Assembly: GCF_018139145.2 (NCBI RefSeq)
Contig: NC_059487.1
Coordinates: 5,911,792-5,975,791, forward strand
Source: Gymnogyps californianus
Lineage: Eukaryota; Chordata; Aves; Accipitriformes; Cathartidae
Direction: 5' to 3'
DNA length: 64,000 nt
Part shown: one piece after another, positions 49,161 to 60,750 of the stretch
Layout of the letters: each line of letters opens with the position of its first letter
Position numbering within the stretch: position 1 is the first letter of the stretch
The notes under the pieces: model-generated
What the model was told of the DNA's origin: nothing
Databases searched by the model: none
Seen by the model: only the letters and a program-made list of their open reading frames with translations
Program-made: the position numbers and the translations under genes

Positions 49161-52100
49161 CTAAGGGCTGGGGGATGGCAAAGCCAGCACTCCTAAATTA
49201 AGGCAGAGGGGGATCGGGGGCTTGCTGTGATCCAGACATGCAGACCGGCAAGAAGAGGATGCCAGCAAAATCAGGAGCACATGGAGTAGCAAATGGAGCT
49301 CGGGAGGGTCAGGTCCAGGTGGACACCGCAGTGACTATTCACCAGAGAGGGCTTTTGCACAATTAACCCCCTGGCTCCAAAGGTGCCTCCTCCAAGGTAT
49401 CTTAATTTCTAGTGCTTTTATAAGCACTACCGTGATTGCCAGGGCCAAATCTCCAGCCTCCAGAAATGGTGCCGGCACATGGCAGAGCAAACACGGCTCA
49501 GCACCACCAACCCGGGCTGGGTGAGCAGGACAACACCATGCCACTGAGACAGACATCAGCTGCGGAAGGAAAAAAGCTAAAAGCAAAGGACCTGCAAACC
49601 TGCAGTGGTTGCTACATCACCCTCGGTCTCCGTCTTTCCTGCCTGTAAAGCAACATGAAAATGCTAGACACTGGAGAAGGGAGCGCAGGCTGCTATTTAA
49701 AACATCCGCTGCACTTCATGGTGTACACACAACCGGAGGAGCGGAGCCTAACAGGTGGATTATGGTCTTAATGAAATATTCACATTCATCTGCTTGCTCC
49801 GAGTCCAGACCACAAGTCTGCTTCCCCTCTGCCAGCGCAGCCGAGGGGGTTTTTGCCCAGATTTTTGTTTTTAAATTAGTTCTGCCTCTATAAAACAGAG
49901 ACACTCCCCTTGTCTTAAACATTTTCCGACATGGAAATGATTCCTAGCAAAGAAAAGAGCAGGATACATTTCAGAAGAGGAGTCTGCATTTACATCCTAC
50001 TTAACAAACCAAAGCACAACACAACAGGCTCGCATAACCTCCTGCACGCGTTTCAGGGTGACTTGCCTCTAACGACCACCCTACAATTAGGAAGACACTA
50101 AGAGCCAATTAACCTTAATACAACGAGCAAACACACCTGTCTTGCCAGGGCTGCAAAAAAACCACACATCAAGAAGCCCTGTCGGTGCCACATCCAACCC
50201 GCCAAGGTCTCCAAAGCCCCTGAGCACCATGCTCGAGCTGCTGGTTTAGAGGTGACCACCTCTACAAGGTTGATCAGAGCCAAAAGGTACAACGCAGGCT
50301 GCAAGAGAAAGCCTGGCACATCAGCTAGCATCAAAGGATGAAATGGTCCTTGTGCTACTGGTGCCCCAAGGCAGGACCTGGAGCCACCAGGAAGGTCTCC
50401 AGCCATTGAAGCCTGCCCTGAGCACAAGCACGAGGCTGTACTGAGCACCAGCGATATGGTTGGATCCTTAACGCAGAGACCCAAGACCTCAGTTCACTAA
50501 ATATGCTACACATCAAAAAGCATCCAAGACAACCTCGTCTCAAACATCCTCTTACACAAAGTATGCTCCAAGTACTCTGGCGTGCTACAGCAAAGACCCT
50601 TGCTACTCCTATGCTGAGGAGATCTGGAGATGAAGAGCTACAGGATCAAGTATCCAAGACCTCAGGCCTAATTTTTGTCCTCTTAAATTAAACTCTTTAT
50701 TCTTACCATTTTAAGAGCAGACAAGAACTTTCAGTCCCTCTGAAGACACACAGATACCAACTGATTCCTGATTATTTGGGGAAGACAGAAGAACAAGCTC
50801 CATCAGACAGCAGGGCACAAGCTGTCGGCAGTAACCGCACTCTCCATCTGCACACAACCCAACCATTGGACTTACTTTCCAGAGGGACACCAGCAACACC
50901 ATGGCTGGGGCTGCAGAACAGGAAAGAGAACCACCAGTATGACCATTTTGTTAAGATTTGCTGTATTCTAGGCGTTTTTTTTTTAAATTGATTTAGGCAG
51001 TTGACCCCACTGCTGACCTGAACTATTCTGGAGAAGAAAAAATACCCCCCCCAGCTTTCTGATAAGCACCTGGATACAAAGAAAAAGTGTCACGGCTTCT
51101 GATTTACAGCACTGCAATTGTAGAGCATGAGTCCACAGGAGATGCACAGACTTCCAGATGGAAAGCGAGACAGACAGGACTGATTACATAAAATTATTAA
51201 TGTGTGTCTCTCTACACCACTGGAAAAAGCACTGAATATGCTCAAAAAGAAACAAAGCAGGGAAAAATAAAATGACTACCCATTCAAGTATTTGTGCAAT
51301 ACTGGCATGACACCTTAGGGAAATAAATATTTGCTTGACCTATTTCCAAAAGAGAAGTTTTTACAAGTTTCATGAAAACCTCTTTATTTATCAAAGCATG
51401 AGAGCAGAGCATGCGCGAGCATCCCGCACGCCAAGCTGGGCTCCAGGAGCAACTAGCTCCCTTCTTATCCTCACAGGAGGAAACTGATCCCCTTTGTACC
51501 TGTAGGATAAAAAGAGTCAGCCTGAAAACAACCTCAAGACACCTATCCAGGAGAAGAAGAGTTAAAAGATACCGACACAAATAGCAGAGAGCCGCCTTGC
51601 CTCGCTGGAAGCCCCTTTCAACTGATTCATCTGCCTCTTGCCTCAGTGAATTTTTAAGTGCTTGCTATTTAAACCTGTCCCACCCAGGCTCTTTATTAAG
51701 GACACTCTGCCAGCCAAATTCCAGGGCTCATTCCCCACCCTGTTCCTGACACGGCCCTCTCAAGCGTCTCTGTCTTAAAAGAAAAAACCCAAAAAGCTCT
51801 TCCCCTTCCCCTTGAGCAGCCCAGCAGCACAGCAGGCAGGGAAGCCCCATCACCCAGACTGAATTTTCTGAGCATTACTGGGCAGGAGCGTTTGGGTGGA
51901 GCTATAACGGAAACTTTTGCAACCTTAACACCATGCTATTTTATTTCATTTTTTTCTCCAAGCAAGTGCTAAAACACATGGGGGGCCTGGCTGGAGCGGC
52001 GAGGGCAGCGCTCGCCTTCAGTAGGAGGAACATTACAAAAGCCATCGCTGCAATTGAACACACAGTTTAGAAGGCTCAATCTCCAATTTTTCTATTTCTA

Positions 52101-55100
52101 AAAATAAAGTAGGAATAAGGAGTGAATTGCACACAGATAAAAAGGGAGTCCAGTTAAACATCACCCTATCATGCACGTAGAAAAAGGAGAGGGCACCCTC
52201 ACACAGTGTCCCTCTGAAAGGGGAGAGGAAAGAGAAACCACGAAGTCTTTGAAACGCATGAGAACATTCTCCACGCTGAGATGAGCCATGGCTGCAATGG
52301 CTGTGACTGCATCTGGTGACAACCCAACCGCTTCAGCTCTGCTCTTGTGCCATGTGTCATCACCAGTTCCTCTAACTCCACCGCAGTCCTCATCCGACCA
52401 GGGCTTCTCAAGTGACTTCACGCAAACTCGCTCCATGTGCATTTTAAGCATTGTTATTTAGAACATTTGTCCAGAAAAAAAAAAGAAAAAAACCAAACAA
52501 ACAAACAAACAAGGGGAGAAGTACAAGACTTTTTTTTTTTCTTTTTAATTAGAAACATCACCCCTCTCCTACTCAACAAAGCAGAAAAGCCATCACAGCT
52601 GCAAGAGGGAGAGATGCTGCAGACCTTCACCACAAAGCACCGGCAAGCAGGATCTTCTCCAAATTAGCCTCCATAGCAGGACTAGACTCATTCCACCGGG
52701 AACAGGCACCTAAGTTACAAACATAATCATCCCGGGCTCCTGTTTAGTTAATGCAAAGAGAGAGGCACCTCAGAGTGATTCAGAGCCGGCATGAGGCGAA
52801 TCATCCTTAGGATGAGCAGGGTGGGGGGAACCTGGACCTCGCTCTGGGCTCCTGCTCTCCCAAGCAAATCCCCTTATTTCGGGGCCATGCCAGCTGCCTG
52901 CAAGAACAAGGGTGACAACAACTTGCATTAACCGTGAGCAAATCAAGGACCTCTCCACGGGATGTATCTCCCTCCTGCTTTTTTACATGCAAATCAGGTG
53001 GAAAAGACAGAAAGGGGGAAAAAAAAAAAAAAGTATCACGAGATGGGAAGCAAGGGACCCGCTGCAGCAAAGCGAGCAGCAACAAGCCAGCCCACACGGG
53101 TTCGCTTGCACAAGCTGGGGGGGCTGAGCAGGACAGTGGCATGGGGGGCAGACGTCTGCTCCCATCTTCTGCCTTTTGTTTGCACAGATTTCCATAGACT
53201 CCCAGTTATTTGTTTTCGCTCCCAACAGTTTTCTGGGGGGAGCAGGCAGCCCGGTCCCTGGAGGGAATGAACACGAGCAGGTCTTCCAGGGCTCATCACT
53301 GCCCAGGATACAGCCCCACGTTCGGAAATAGCAAGCGATGCACCTATGCAACAGCCTCGCACGGAGCAGCGGGCTCCTCGTGCCCGGTAACCCGGAGGAG
53401 GCTCCTGGGGGACCGAGCCATGGCCGTGCTCTGCAAACAATGCTGCCTCCGGACCCGTCCCACCGCACAAACAGGGAAAGGCTTGACAAGGGACAGACGC
53501 AGACCTGCGACCTCGGGTTGGACTGTAAACCCAAGTTGTAGATAATTCCAGGAGCTACAAGACAAGCTGCTTTTACGTAGTAACACCATAGTAACCGAGG
53601 CGGATGATAAAGCTTGCATACAGAAGGGCATCACATTTTTGGAGGGGAGGAAGAGGAGGTCTAAATAGAAGGAAAACCTTCCTGCGGAGCAAGGGGACAC
53701 ATTTGTATAAAGGAGAACCGGAGCCACAGTGCTGTTCAAATCTCCCCCCACTGACAACCCAGATGGCTCTTGCTACCAGCCCAGCTCACCTGCTCCAGGC
53801 TTCCCTGCTCCGAGCTGTCAGCACTGCCTGCACCGGTCCTTGCACTTCCCTGATGAAAGCCAGCAGCCCCCACGGGGCTGGTTTTGCTTGGCTTTGCAAC
53901 AAGGATTTTATTGATAGAGATGTGCTCCCGCGAGTGACTTTGAGGCTTCAAAGTTACTACAGCTTTCTTCCGGTAGCAAAAATTGCGGAGGCTGAGCCCT
54001 GTCAGAAAAACCTATGCTAAACCCAACCCATCTATAATATAATTAACACAAGCTACAGATCAGGTTGTATCTGAAGCAAAATGCAATCCAACAGCCTCCT
54101 CTTTCCCACCCTGAAAGGTGGGTCAGGGCTTCAAAACTGTGTGGCCATCCGTGTGCTGTGAGCTACTGGGATGAACTAAGAGGAAACAATAAACAGACTG
54201 GAACAGTCTGCTCCCTCTTCTCAGCTACGCATCCCAAGTTGTAAAATACATCAAGGTCAGACCCAACCTAGTTAATAGAAGTTATCATTAAATTGCTGTT
54301 TTCTTCTACGGTAAATAAAACGCTTCTGATCTTCTGGGGGTTTTTTTCCTCCTCCTCATCTCTTAAAGACGAATTAGTTTAGAATAAGCTGTTCCAGATC
54401 ATGAAGTAAACTTCTGGCTTTCTATCCACGGAGAATCATTCCTCAGGACACCACAATCCTCGGTTGGGAACTGCAGCCGGAGGAGGTGGTCAGGGAGAAG
54501 AGCAGCAAAACCCCCCCTGTCCAGCCAGAGCCACCCTGCGCTGGGCAAAGGGGAAAGCCCACGGCCGGGCAGAGCCCGCTCCCTTAGGGGAGCAGAAATA
54601 GGAAAACACAGCTCAAGAAGGGCTTGTATATGGTTTTTTTCCAGGTACGTCGGTCGGCCTAACGAGACACATCACCTACCGCTCCCCCAAAAGTTTCCCC
54701 ATCTCGTAACCAGAATAGAAGACGACCCCTTGCAAAAAACCTTACTGCTTGAGTTTTGAGGGCACAGACTGAGCATGCCCTGCACCAGGGAATACAGTTT
54801 AAAGCCCCAAGCACGAGCTGCGCAGTCACTTCTCAGACATGCCAGCCGTCCAAGCAAACATGATGCCCGAGGGGCACATGCCCGCTCTCTGCCTTGGACC
54901 CGTATCCCCCTTATCGAAACATCTCCGCTCCCCAAATCTGCCGCTCAGAGCGGAGAGGCCTCGCTCCGCTGGCACCTGGCCACACGCCCGGCTGCCACCG
55001 CAGGAGCCCTGATCAGCAGCTGGCATAGCCCAGGCAGGACTTTACCCCGGCAGCCCGAGGGTGTGAGGTTAAACCACCGTCCCCAGCCAGGCAAAGAAAG

Positions 55101-55104
55101 CACC
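49161..55104. other. ZHX3 intron, unremarkable
   Basis: No gene recognised. GC content rises gradually toward the CpG island from about 52800 onward. Homopolymers occur near 52485 and 53018-53032. Confidence 0.6.
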
Positions 55105-55235
55105 GAACGGGAAATCAGGACGGAGCGATCTGGGGTTCAGTCCCAGCTCCGCCACAGATTTCCTACGCGGCCTCGGGCACGTCACTTAGCAGCTGCTCGG
55201 CTTTCCTACCTGTGTGAAGAGGGAGATGCCGTCTG
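55105..55235 (+). mobile_element. MIR SINE fragment
   Basis: Text such as ctggggttcagtcccagctc, then cgccacag and cctcgggcacgtcacttagc follows the MIR consensus in forward order (ctgggttcgaatcccggctctgccact…accttgggcaagtcacttaa). It lies only about 700 nt from the ZHX3 first-exon donor. Confidence 0.75.
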
Positions 55236-55923
55236 CTCGCATCCCGGTGTGTCCCAAGGCCAGGCACGTTAAACCCGACATCGTTGCAACACGAGAAGCC
55301 ACAAAAAAACCCCACCTGTGACCAACCCTCCTAACCCCCAACCCTGACACGAGTGGGGTGAGCCGCCCCTCAGTCCCTGGAGCAAGCAGCCAGCAAGGGC
55401 TGGAAAAAAAGGAATTTTTCTTCCTCTAAAGACCCAGACTAAAGAAAAAAACAAACCCAGACTGCCCCGAGGGAGAGGCAGCCGGGTCCCGGGCAGCCCC
55501 ACGCAGCCGGGTGCTCACGCAGAGCTCCCACAGCAGCCGGGCTGGCCGGCCGGCAGATTTTTAATTTAATTTAAATTTTAATTGCCGGCGAGCCGATCGC
55601 AGCAAAGGGCAGCGCAGCCCGCCGGCTCCCCGGCCGGGCTCGGCGGACGGGGCGGCGGTGGAGGGGGGGGGAGAGACGACACACACGACACGCGTGTCCC
55701 GACCCCTGGGTGGGCGCCTGGCCAGGGAAGGGGGGCGTGGGAGCGCCTCGCCCCCGGCCCGGCCCCGCCCGGCCGGCCCCCCGCACCCGCCCGGGGTCTG
55801 CGGTCCCCGGGAGCAGGTCCCGCGGGACGGGGGGCAGCGGGTGCGGGCGGGACCGCGGCGGCCAGGCGAGGCGAGGCGAGGGGCGCGGGACCCTCCCCGC
55901 CGCGCCGGGCGCTCGGCACTCAC

Positions 55924-56130
55924 CCGCGGCAGGTCCCCGGGCCGCCGTGGCGGCTCGGCGCGGCGCGGCTCGGCGCGGTCCGGCGGAGGCCCCGGCCCCG
56001 GCGGCGAGCGCGGGGCGGGCGGGGCGGGCGGCGCAGCGGGGCGGCCGGGCGGGCGCCGCCGAGCCCAGGCATCGGCGGGGGGCGGGGGGAGCGCGGGGCG
56101 GGCGGGCGCGACACACACCGGCATTAGCCG
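55924..56130 (-). other. ZHX3: Proposed ZHX3 first (non-coding) exon
   Basis: The minus-strand donor GCCGCGG|GTGAGTG fixes the 3' end at 55924. The 5' end is a guess, placed below the CRE at 56160-56167, since a CRE usually sits just upstream of the start. The exon should be 5' UTR only, because the coding exon has an upstream in-frame stop. Confidence 0.55.
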
Positions 56131-56159
56131 GGCTCCATCGCCGGGAGGGCGGGGGGGTG

Positions 56160-56167
56160 TGACGTCA
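56160..56167. promoter_or_regulatory. Perfect cAMP response element TGACGTCA
   Basis: A full palindromic CRE (tgTGACGTCAcc), about 240 nt upstream of the first-exon donor of ZHX3. CREB/ATF family proteins bind this site in CpG-island promoters. Binding here is inferred. Confidence 0.7.
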
Positions 56168-56186
56168 CCGGAGCCGGGCCGGGTAG

Positions 56187-56196
56187 GCGCACGCGC
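56187..56196. promoter_or_regulatory. NRF1-type core GCGCACGCGC
   Basis: It matches the 10-nt core GCGCAYGCGC of the NRF1 consensus and lies 20 nt from the CRE. Flanking bases do not fit the full 12-nt consensus. Confidence 0.4.
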
Positions 56197-56235
56197 TTGC
56201 GCGCGGCTCAGCTGGCGGCGGGGCGGCGCGCGCGG

Positions 56236-56640
56236 GCACCGGGCACCGGGCGGCTGCACCGGCTGCATGCACCGGGGAGGGCGGTGCAGCGCCCGGGCAC
56301 GTGCTGCGGGGGGCGGTGTGGCGCCCACACCGGGGACATGCACCGGGGAGGGCCGTGAGCGTTTGCACCGGTTCCGTGTACCGGGAAGGCGGCGAGCGTT
56401 GGGCATATGTACTGTGGGGGGTGGCGAGCGCCTGCACCGGTCACTGGGGAGGGCGGCGAGTGCCTGCACCGAGTGCGTGCGCTGGGCACCGGGGAGGGGG
56501 GCGAGCGCCTGCACCGGGAGTGCGGACGGGGCGTGTGCACGGGGCAGGGTGGCGAGCGCCAGCACCGGGCGTCTGCATCGGCGGTGTGCACCGGGTGCGT
56601 GCCCCGGGGAGGTCAGCGGGTGCGTGCGCTGGAGCGGGTA
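56236..56640. repeat. Imperfect GC-rich minisatellite
   Basis: A unit of roughly 30-50 bp recurs with variable length, built from GCACCGG plus GGGGAGGGCGGCGAGCGCCT. It can be followed at about 56265, 56346, 56440, 56496 and 56546, with weaker copies between. It gives both strands long stop-free frames (minus strand from 56676 down to 55561; plus strand 55658 to 56893) of Arg/Pro/Gly-rich nonsense. Confidence 0.7.
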
Positions 56641-56690
56641 CCAGGCACCCGAGCGTTCGTGGGGTGCCGTGTACACACCGAACGCAGGGA

Positions 56691-59256
56691 GGATGACAAC
56701 GAGCGCTCAGCCAGCCATGGGGGAGGATGGCGTGGGCGTGCAGTGGGCGCCGAGGGCAGTGGGTGCCCTGTGCGTGCCGGGGCCCTGCTCCCCCGGCAGC
56801 GTCTCGTCACTGCTGCAACCTTCTGGTCCCCCAGCTCAGTGCCTTGCCCCATCCAAAGCGAAGCGGGTGGCTCCTGCTGGCTTAGGGAGCTGAACCGGCT
56901 CCGCGGAGCCTGGCCGGGGGGACGAAGGGGCCGTGCGCCCCGCTGTCGGTGTGCTGGGCTCGTGTGTGGGCCGTGAGATGAGGGATGGGTGAGGCGTGTG
57001 CCACACAGGCGCAGTCCGTCCGTGAGCACAGTCGGTGCTACCAAGAAGAACCCGCCCGGCCGTGGGCAGCTCTCCGGCAGGCAGCTCTGCGCCCTGTGCC
57101 AGCGCCGATGGAGCCTGGCACGGGCGGCTTGGTGGCTGGAAGCACCCTGCCCCTTCCCGCTCCCGGCCTTTGGCCCCCCCAGGGTGGGGGGTGAGTTTGT
57201 TCCACCCGGTGCAGGATGGAGGCTGCTGCGGGCGGGGGGCTCGGGGGTCCAGCTGCAGGGCAAGCGGCTCTGGGCACCGCTGCGCTCCCCAGGCTGGAGC
57301 GATGCTCTTGGGGTGGCCAAAGCGCTGCACCCCAAGGGCTTTGGCAGTATTTACTACTAGCATGCTATGAGCAGGTCGGGGATCGAACAGAGCACCAACT
57401 ATTTTTTAAAAAAAGTGTGGCTTGGAAACATCATCTGTCTTGAAATAAGACACCAGCTTTGGACAAAAGATAAAAGATTTTCCAGCTGCCTAAATGTGCA
57501 CGTCATCCCGCTTTTCCTGGATTCGGAGCTAATGGTCAAACTCTGCTCACAGTTACATTGGTGTAAATATGAAGTCGCTTATCTAAAGCTGTTGGCTTTA
57601 GAGCACAGGTCTGGATTATCGGCAGCTGGGACAAAAAAACCTAAGGGGTTTCAGTGCATTGCAAGTTCAGAGACTTCATTTTTCAGGACCGTTTAGTGCT
57701 CAGGGCTATCAGCTCTCCCGGTTTTAGAGCGTGGCTGGATTTCTCTGCGAGCCCTGGCTCTTGGAGCCATGCGACTGCGTGGGAATTGCAGCTTTCTGGT
57801 TTTTCTTTTTAAGTAAGCTTGAACCCTTTGTGTTTACGGAAGAAATGTGAACTTTTAACAGGTCAGAAACTAGGAGCCAAATCAGCAGTGCGTGTTTATA
57901 AACCAGAATGGATGGTTTTCGACCAGGCCTGCGGTCGTAATTCAGCTTTTTCAATGCTTGTGATTGGCAACAGGATGGCATTTCCTCCTCTTCAGGCAAA
58001 ATGGCTTTCCCACCCACTCCGTCACATGCCAGGCCAGTCTGACCCGATCTTTCTGGGAATGGGAAAGAAAAAACCAAACCCAACAACACTGTTTTCCTGT
58101 TGTATTCCTGGCTCCAGGGCTAGGACTTGGAGCTGCTGGACCTCCAGGAATTGCCCCCATCCCCGAGGGAGCAGGACACCTGAGCCTTGCTCCCTGTGGC
58201 TTTCACGGGATGGGAATTTCAACCCATCTGGCTGTGCTGACTTGGTGTTTCTGCCTCTCCTCTTGTCCTCTTTTGCTGAATCACCCCTTTCACAAGCCTC
58301 TGGAGCTCTTTGTTGATCCAGGGAAGGAAATGGGAGCCCCTGCCCAGCCAGCTGAGAGGGGCAGGAAGCTCTGCCAGCCTTCCCTGCGCTCCCCCTGCTC
58401 TTAAAAGGCTGCTTCTCTCTGCTGGGAGAAGGGGCCCTGATAACGGGAAAGCCCTTGCACATCCCAACCCCTGGCAGGGATTCCCTGGAGGGTCACAGTG
58501 GAGGGATGTCAGTTAGGGATGACAGCCCTGCCAGCAGCAGGGAGGTGCTCCAGGGAGCTGCCTGGCACAGGGACCTTGGACCTGCTGGGCTGATTGACAG
58601 CTGTCAGCCCCACGTCTGGGTCACCCAGCCCAATAAACTCAATGGCTCTGGCCATCTCTCACCTGACATTTGTGCTTGCAGCATCCTGCTCAGTGCACAG
58701 CGTTCAGCAAAAGGCATCTTTGCAGCCGTGCCTCAGCCTGGCTGGCTGCTGCCTGGATTTTGCCGGCATCTCGGGAAACCCCAGTGTAAGGGGGACACTG
58801 GCGAAGTTAAAGGACAGAGCAGACCCAGGGAGAAACAAGCCAGGCTAGTGACCATCAGAGCAGCGATGTCCTGGAGCATCCTCCCAGTGTGGGAAAGGGG
58901 GCAGGAGAACACGGCTCCCTGGCTCAGGGGTGGGAAGAGGATTTGGATGCTGCAGTAAGTGGCTTGGCAAGGTGGGCTTCCAGCTGTCAAACGGTACTGG
59001 TGTACCCAGCTACTAGCTGAGCCCCACGGCTGGAAGGATTGCTCCTGTCCCAGCCCCAGCTTCGCTTGTCTGCACAGCAAAGCGAGACCCTTTCTGTCAA
59101 GTCGGTTCCCCTCCTGTCCGGGAGAGCTTCTTGCTCCTCTGCAGCATCTCTGATGAGCTGAGCTGTGTCAGGTCTCAGCCAGCATGGAGGCAGGCAGGTT
59201 GGCCGGCTTCCTGCGTCTCTCTTGCAGCCGGATCACCCACCCTCCCTCCAGATATT
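56691..59256. other. Upstream flank of ZHX3, no gene recognised
   Basis: By synteny LPIN3 should be the next gene on the plus strand, but I find no exon resembling its N-terminal lipin domain. A donor-like site such as ctgca|gtaagt near 58953 exists but has no matching coding frame. Confidence 0.5.
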
Positions 59257-60750
59257 TCACCCCAGGCCCATGAAGAAGCAGGCAGCAAGGCGGGGATCCA
59301 AGAAGTGTCCCAAGGGACTGCTGGGCTGCTCAAAGACGAGCTTAAGCGGCTGGGAAAATCCCAGAGAAATAATGTGATGACTGAGGGAGGAGGCAAAACC
59401 CCCATCAACCCCCACCTTGGAGGCAGCCGAAGAATTGGCTGTGGCCTGGCTCATCTGCAGCAGCTGTCGAAATACAAAGAAGGGGAAAAACAAGCCCGTC
59501 TTTGACAGGACTTGTCCCCTTTCCCGCCCTGCGACTGAAGACACGACTTGTTTTTCTGGGACAGAGGAAAATTTAGGAGTCTCCTGGGCAGCGAGTGCCT
59601 GGGGTGCTCCCAACTGCCAAGTGGATGGATGGAGTTTTTCTGGAGAGGCGCTGGAAATGCTGGGATCGTAGTTTCCAGCACTGCCGGCCGGCAGAGGCAC
59701 GGCACAGCCTGCAAGGCAGCACCGAGGGGCCAGAGTGCGGCCGGCTCTGCCGCTACCCCGTGCGGGGTGAAGGCTGCGATCCGAGACGGGTGGGGAGTGC
59801 CAGGGATGCAGGACAAAAGCTGCCAAGATTGACACGGGCGTGAGCTTTTTGGAATGCAAGGAGCTGAAAATACTGCATCTCGGTTGACTAATAAAAAAAG
59901 CCGTCTTGTTTTGCAAAGGCTCATTGCAAACATCTGCGGGTTGTGGAGTTCCCAAAAGGGGGAAGAAACCTCTCCCTGTTGGAGCAGCTCCTGGAGAGAG
60001 GATGCACAGAGAAATTGGGGTGCTCAGGGTTACAAGTGCAGGGAGTGATGGATCTGCAGGGCTCACCTTCCAAAAAAAAGGAAGGGGGAGCAAGAGGGGG
60101 TGTGAAAAGCAGCTGGCAGGAACCAAGAATAATTGTATGGCTTTGCAAAAAATTACCATGGCAATTAAAAGTGTGTTAAGCTTTTTGGAGGGGAAGGAAG
60201 GAAAGAAGAGGTAAGTAAAATGCCCCGGGGCTGGATTGCAGGGTAGCACGGAGGGAGGTATGGACATCACCAAGTGCAGCCATGGCACAGCTTGGGACCT
60301 GCTGCAGGGGCACTGGGGGATGAGCAAAGCCCGGTGTGTCAGGAGCTGGGTATAAGGGCCAGCGGGGAAAACCAGCTGAGCAAGGAGCCTTGGAGGTAGG
60401 TGATGGGGGAAGCTACTTCTGCAGGGTGCTCGAGCGCCAAGTGCTCGCCCCTGTGTCCAGAGGGTGGGGGCTTGGAGCCACAGCAAGGCTGGGCTGCCCG
60501 CGTGCTCGTGTTCGCTTTGCCTTCCTTCTCTGTGCTCACCTGAGGACGCATTCAGCTGGCTAAGGAAAAAATGGTGTCCTGCAAATGCTGAAACATCATC
60601 TGCGGCATTTTTGACCAGGTACCAGACATCTGCAGCCCAGATTTGTCCTTGCTTTTGTGCCAGCCCTGGATGTTGTGTTACAGCCCCAGGGTTTGCAGGG
60701 TGTAAAGCAGTGCCCTGGGTGAGACCCACTCTGGTGGCATCACCGAGCAC
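59257..60750 (-). other. Long open frame of unknown status (497 codons)
   Basis: An unbroken minus-strand frame starting at ATG (60750). The predicted product is rich in Pro, Leu and Ser, with a hydrophobic patch around residues 195-245 (for example LLIAMVIFCKAIQLFLV). I recognise no domain, no repeat structure and no relative. The strand is relatively pyrimidine-rich, which lowers stop frequency, so it may be accidental. It is listed because its length is unusual outside the CpG island. Confidence 0.12.

Larger units (their letters stand above)
55480..56690. promoter_or_regulatory. ZHX3: CpG-island promoter of ZHX3
   Basis: A stretch of very high GC and dense CpG dinucleotides, with many GGGCGG/CCGCCC Sp1-type boxes and no TATA box. 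Its position at the 5' end of ZHX3, with a strong minus-strand splice donor inside it, marks it as the ZHX3 promoter. A short AT-rich insert (55558-55583) interrupts its inner edge. Very long open frames on both strands here are by-products of GC-rich DNA that lacks stop codons. Confidence 0.85.

Noticed and set aside
55561..56676. A 371-codon minus-strand open frame in the CpG island
   Set aside because: The product is Arg/Pro/Ala-rich low complexity, follows the minisatellite, and a plus-strand frame of similar length overlaps it. GC-rich DNA lacks stop codons.
55658..56893. A 411-codon plus-strand open frame in the CpG island
   Set aside because: Same reason: a by-product of GC content and the tandem repeat, with no domain.
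57021..57360. A plus-strand frame with CALCQRRW that hints at a zinc-binding motif
   Set aside because: A single CxxC without partners, in GC-rich flanking DNA, and no family likeness.
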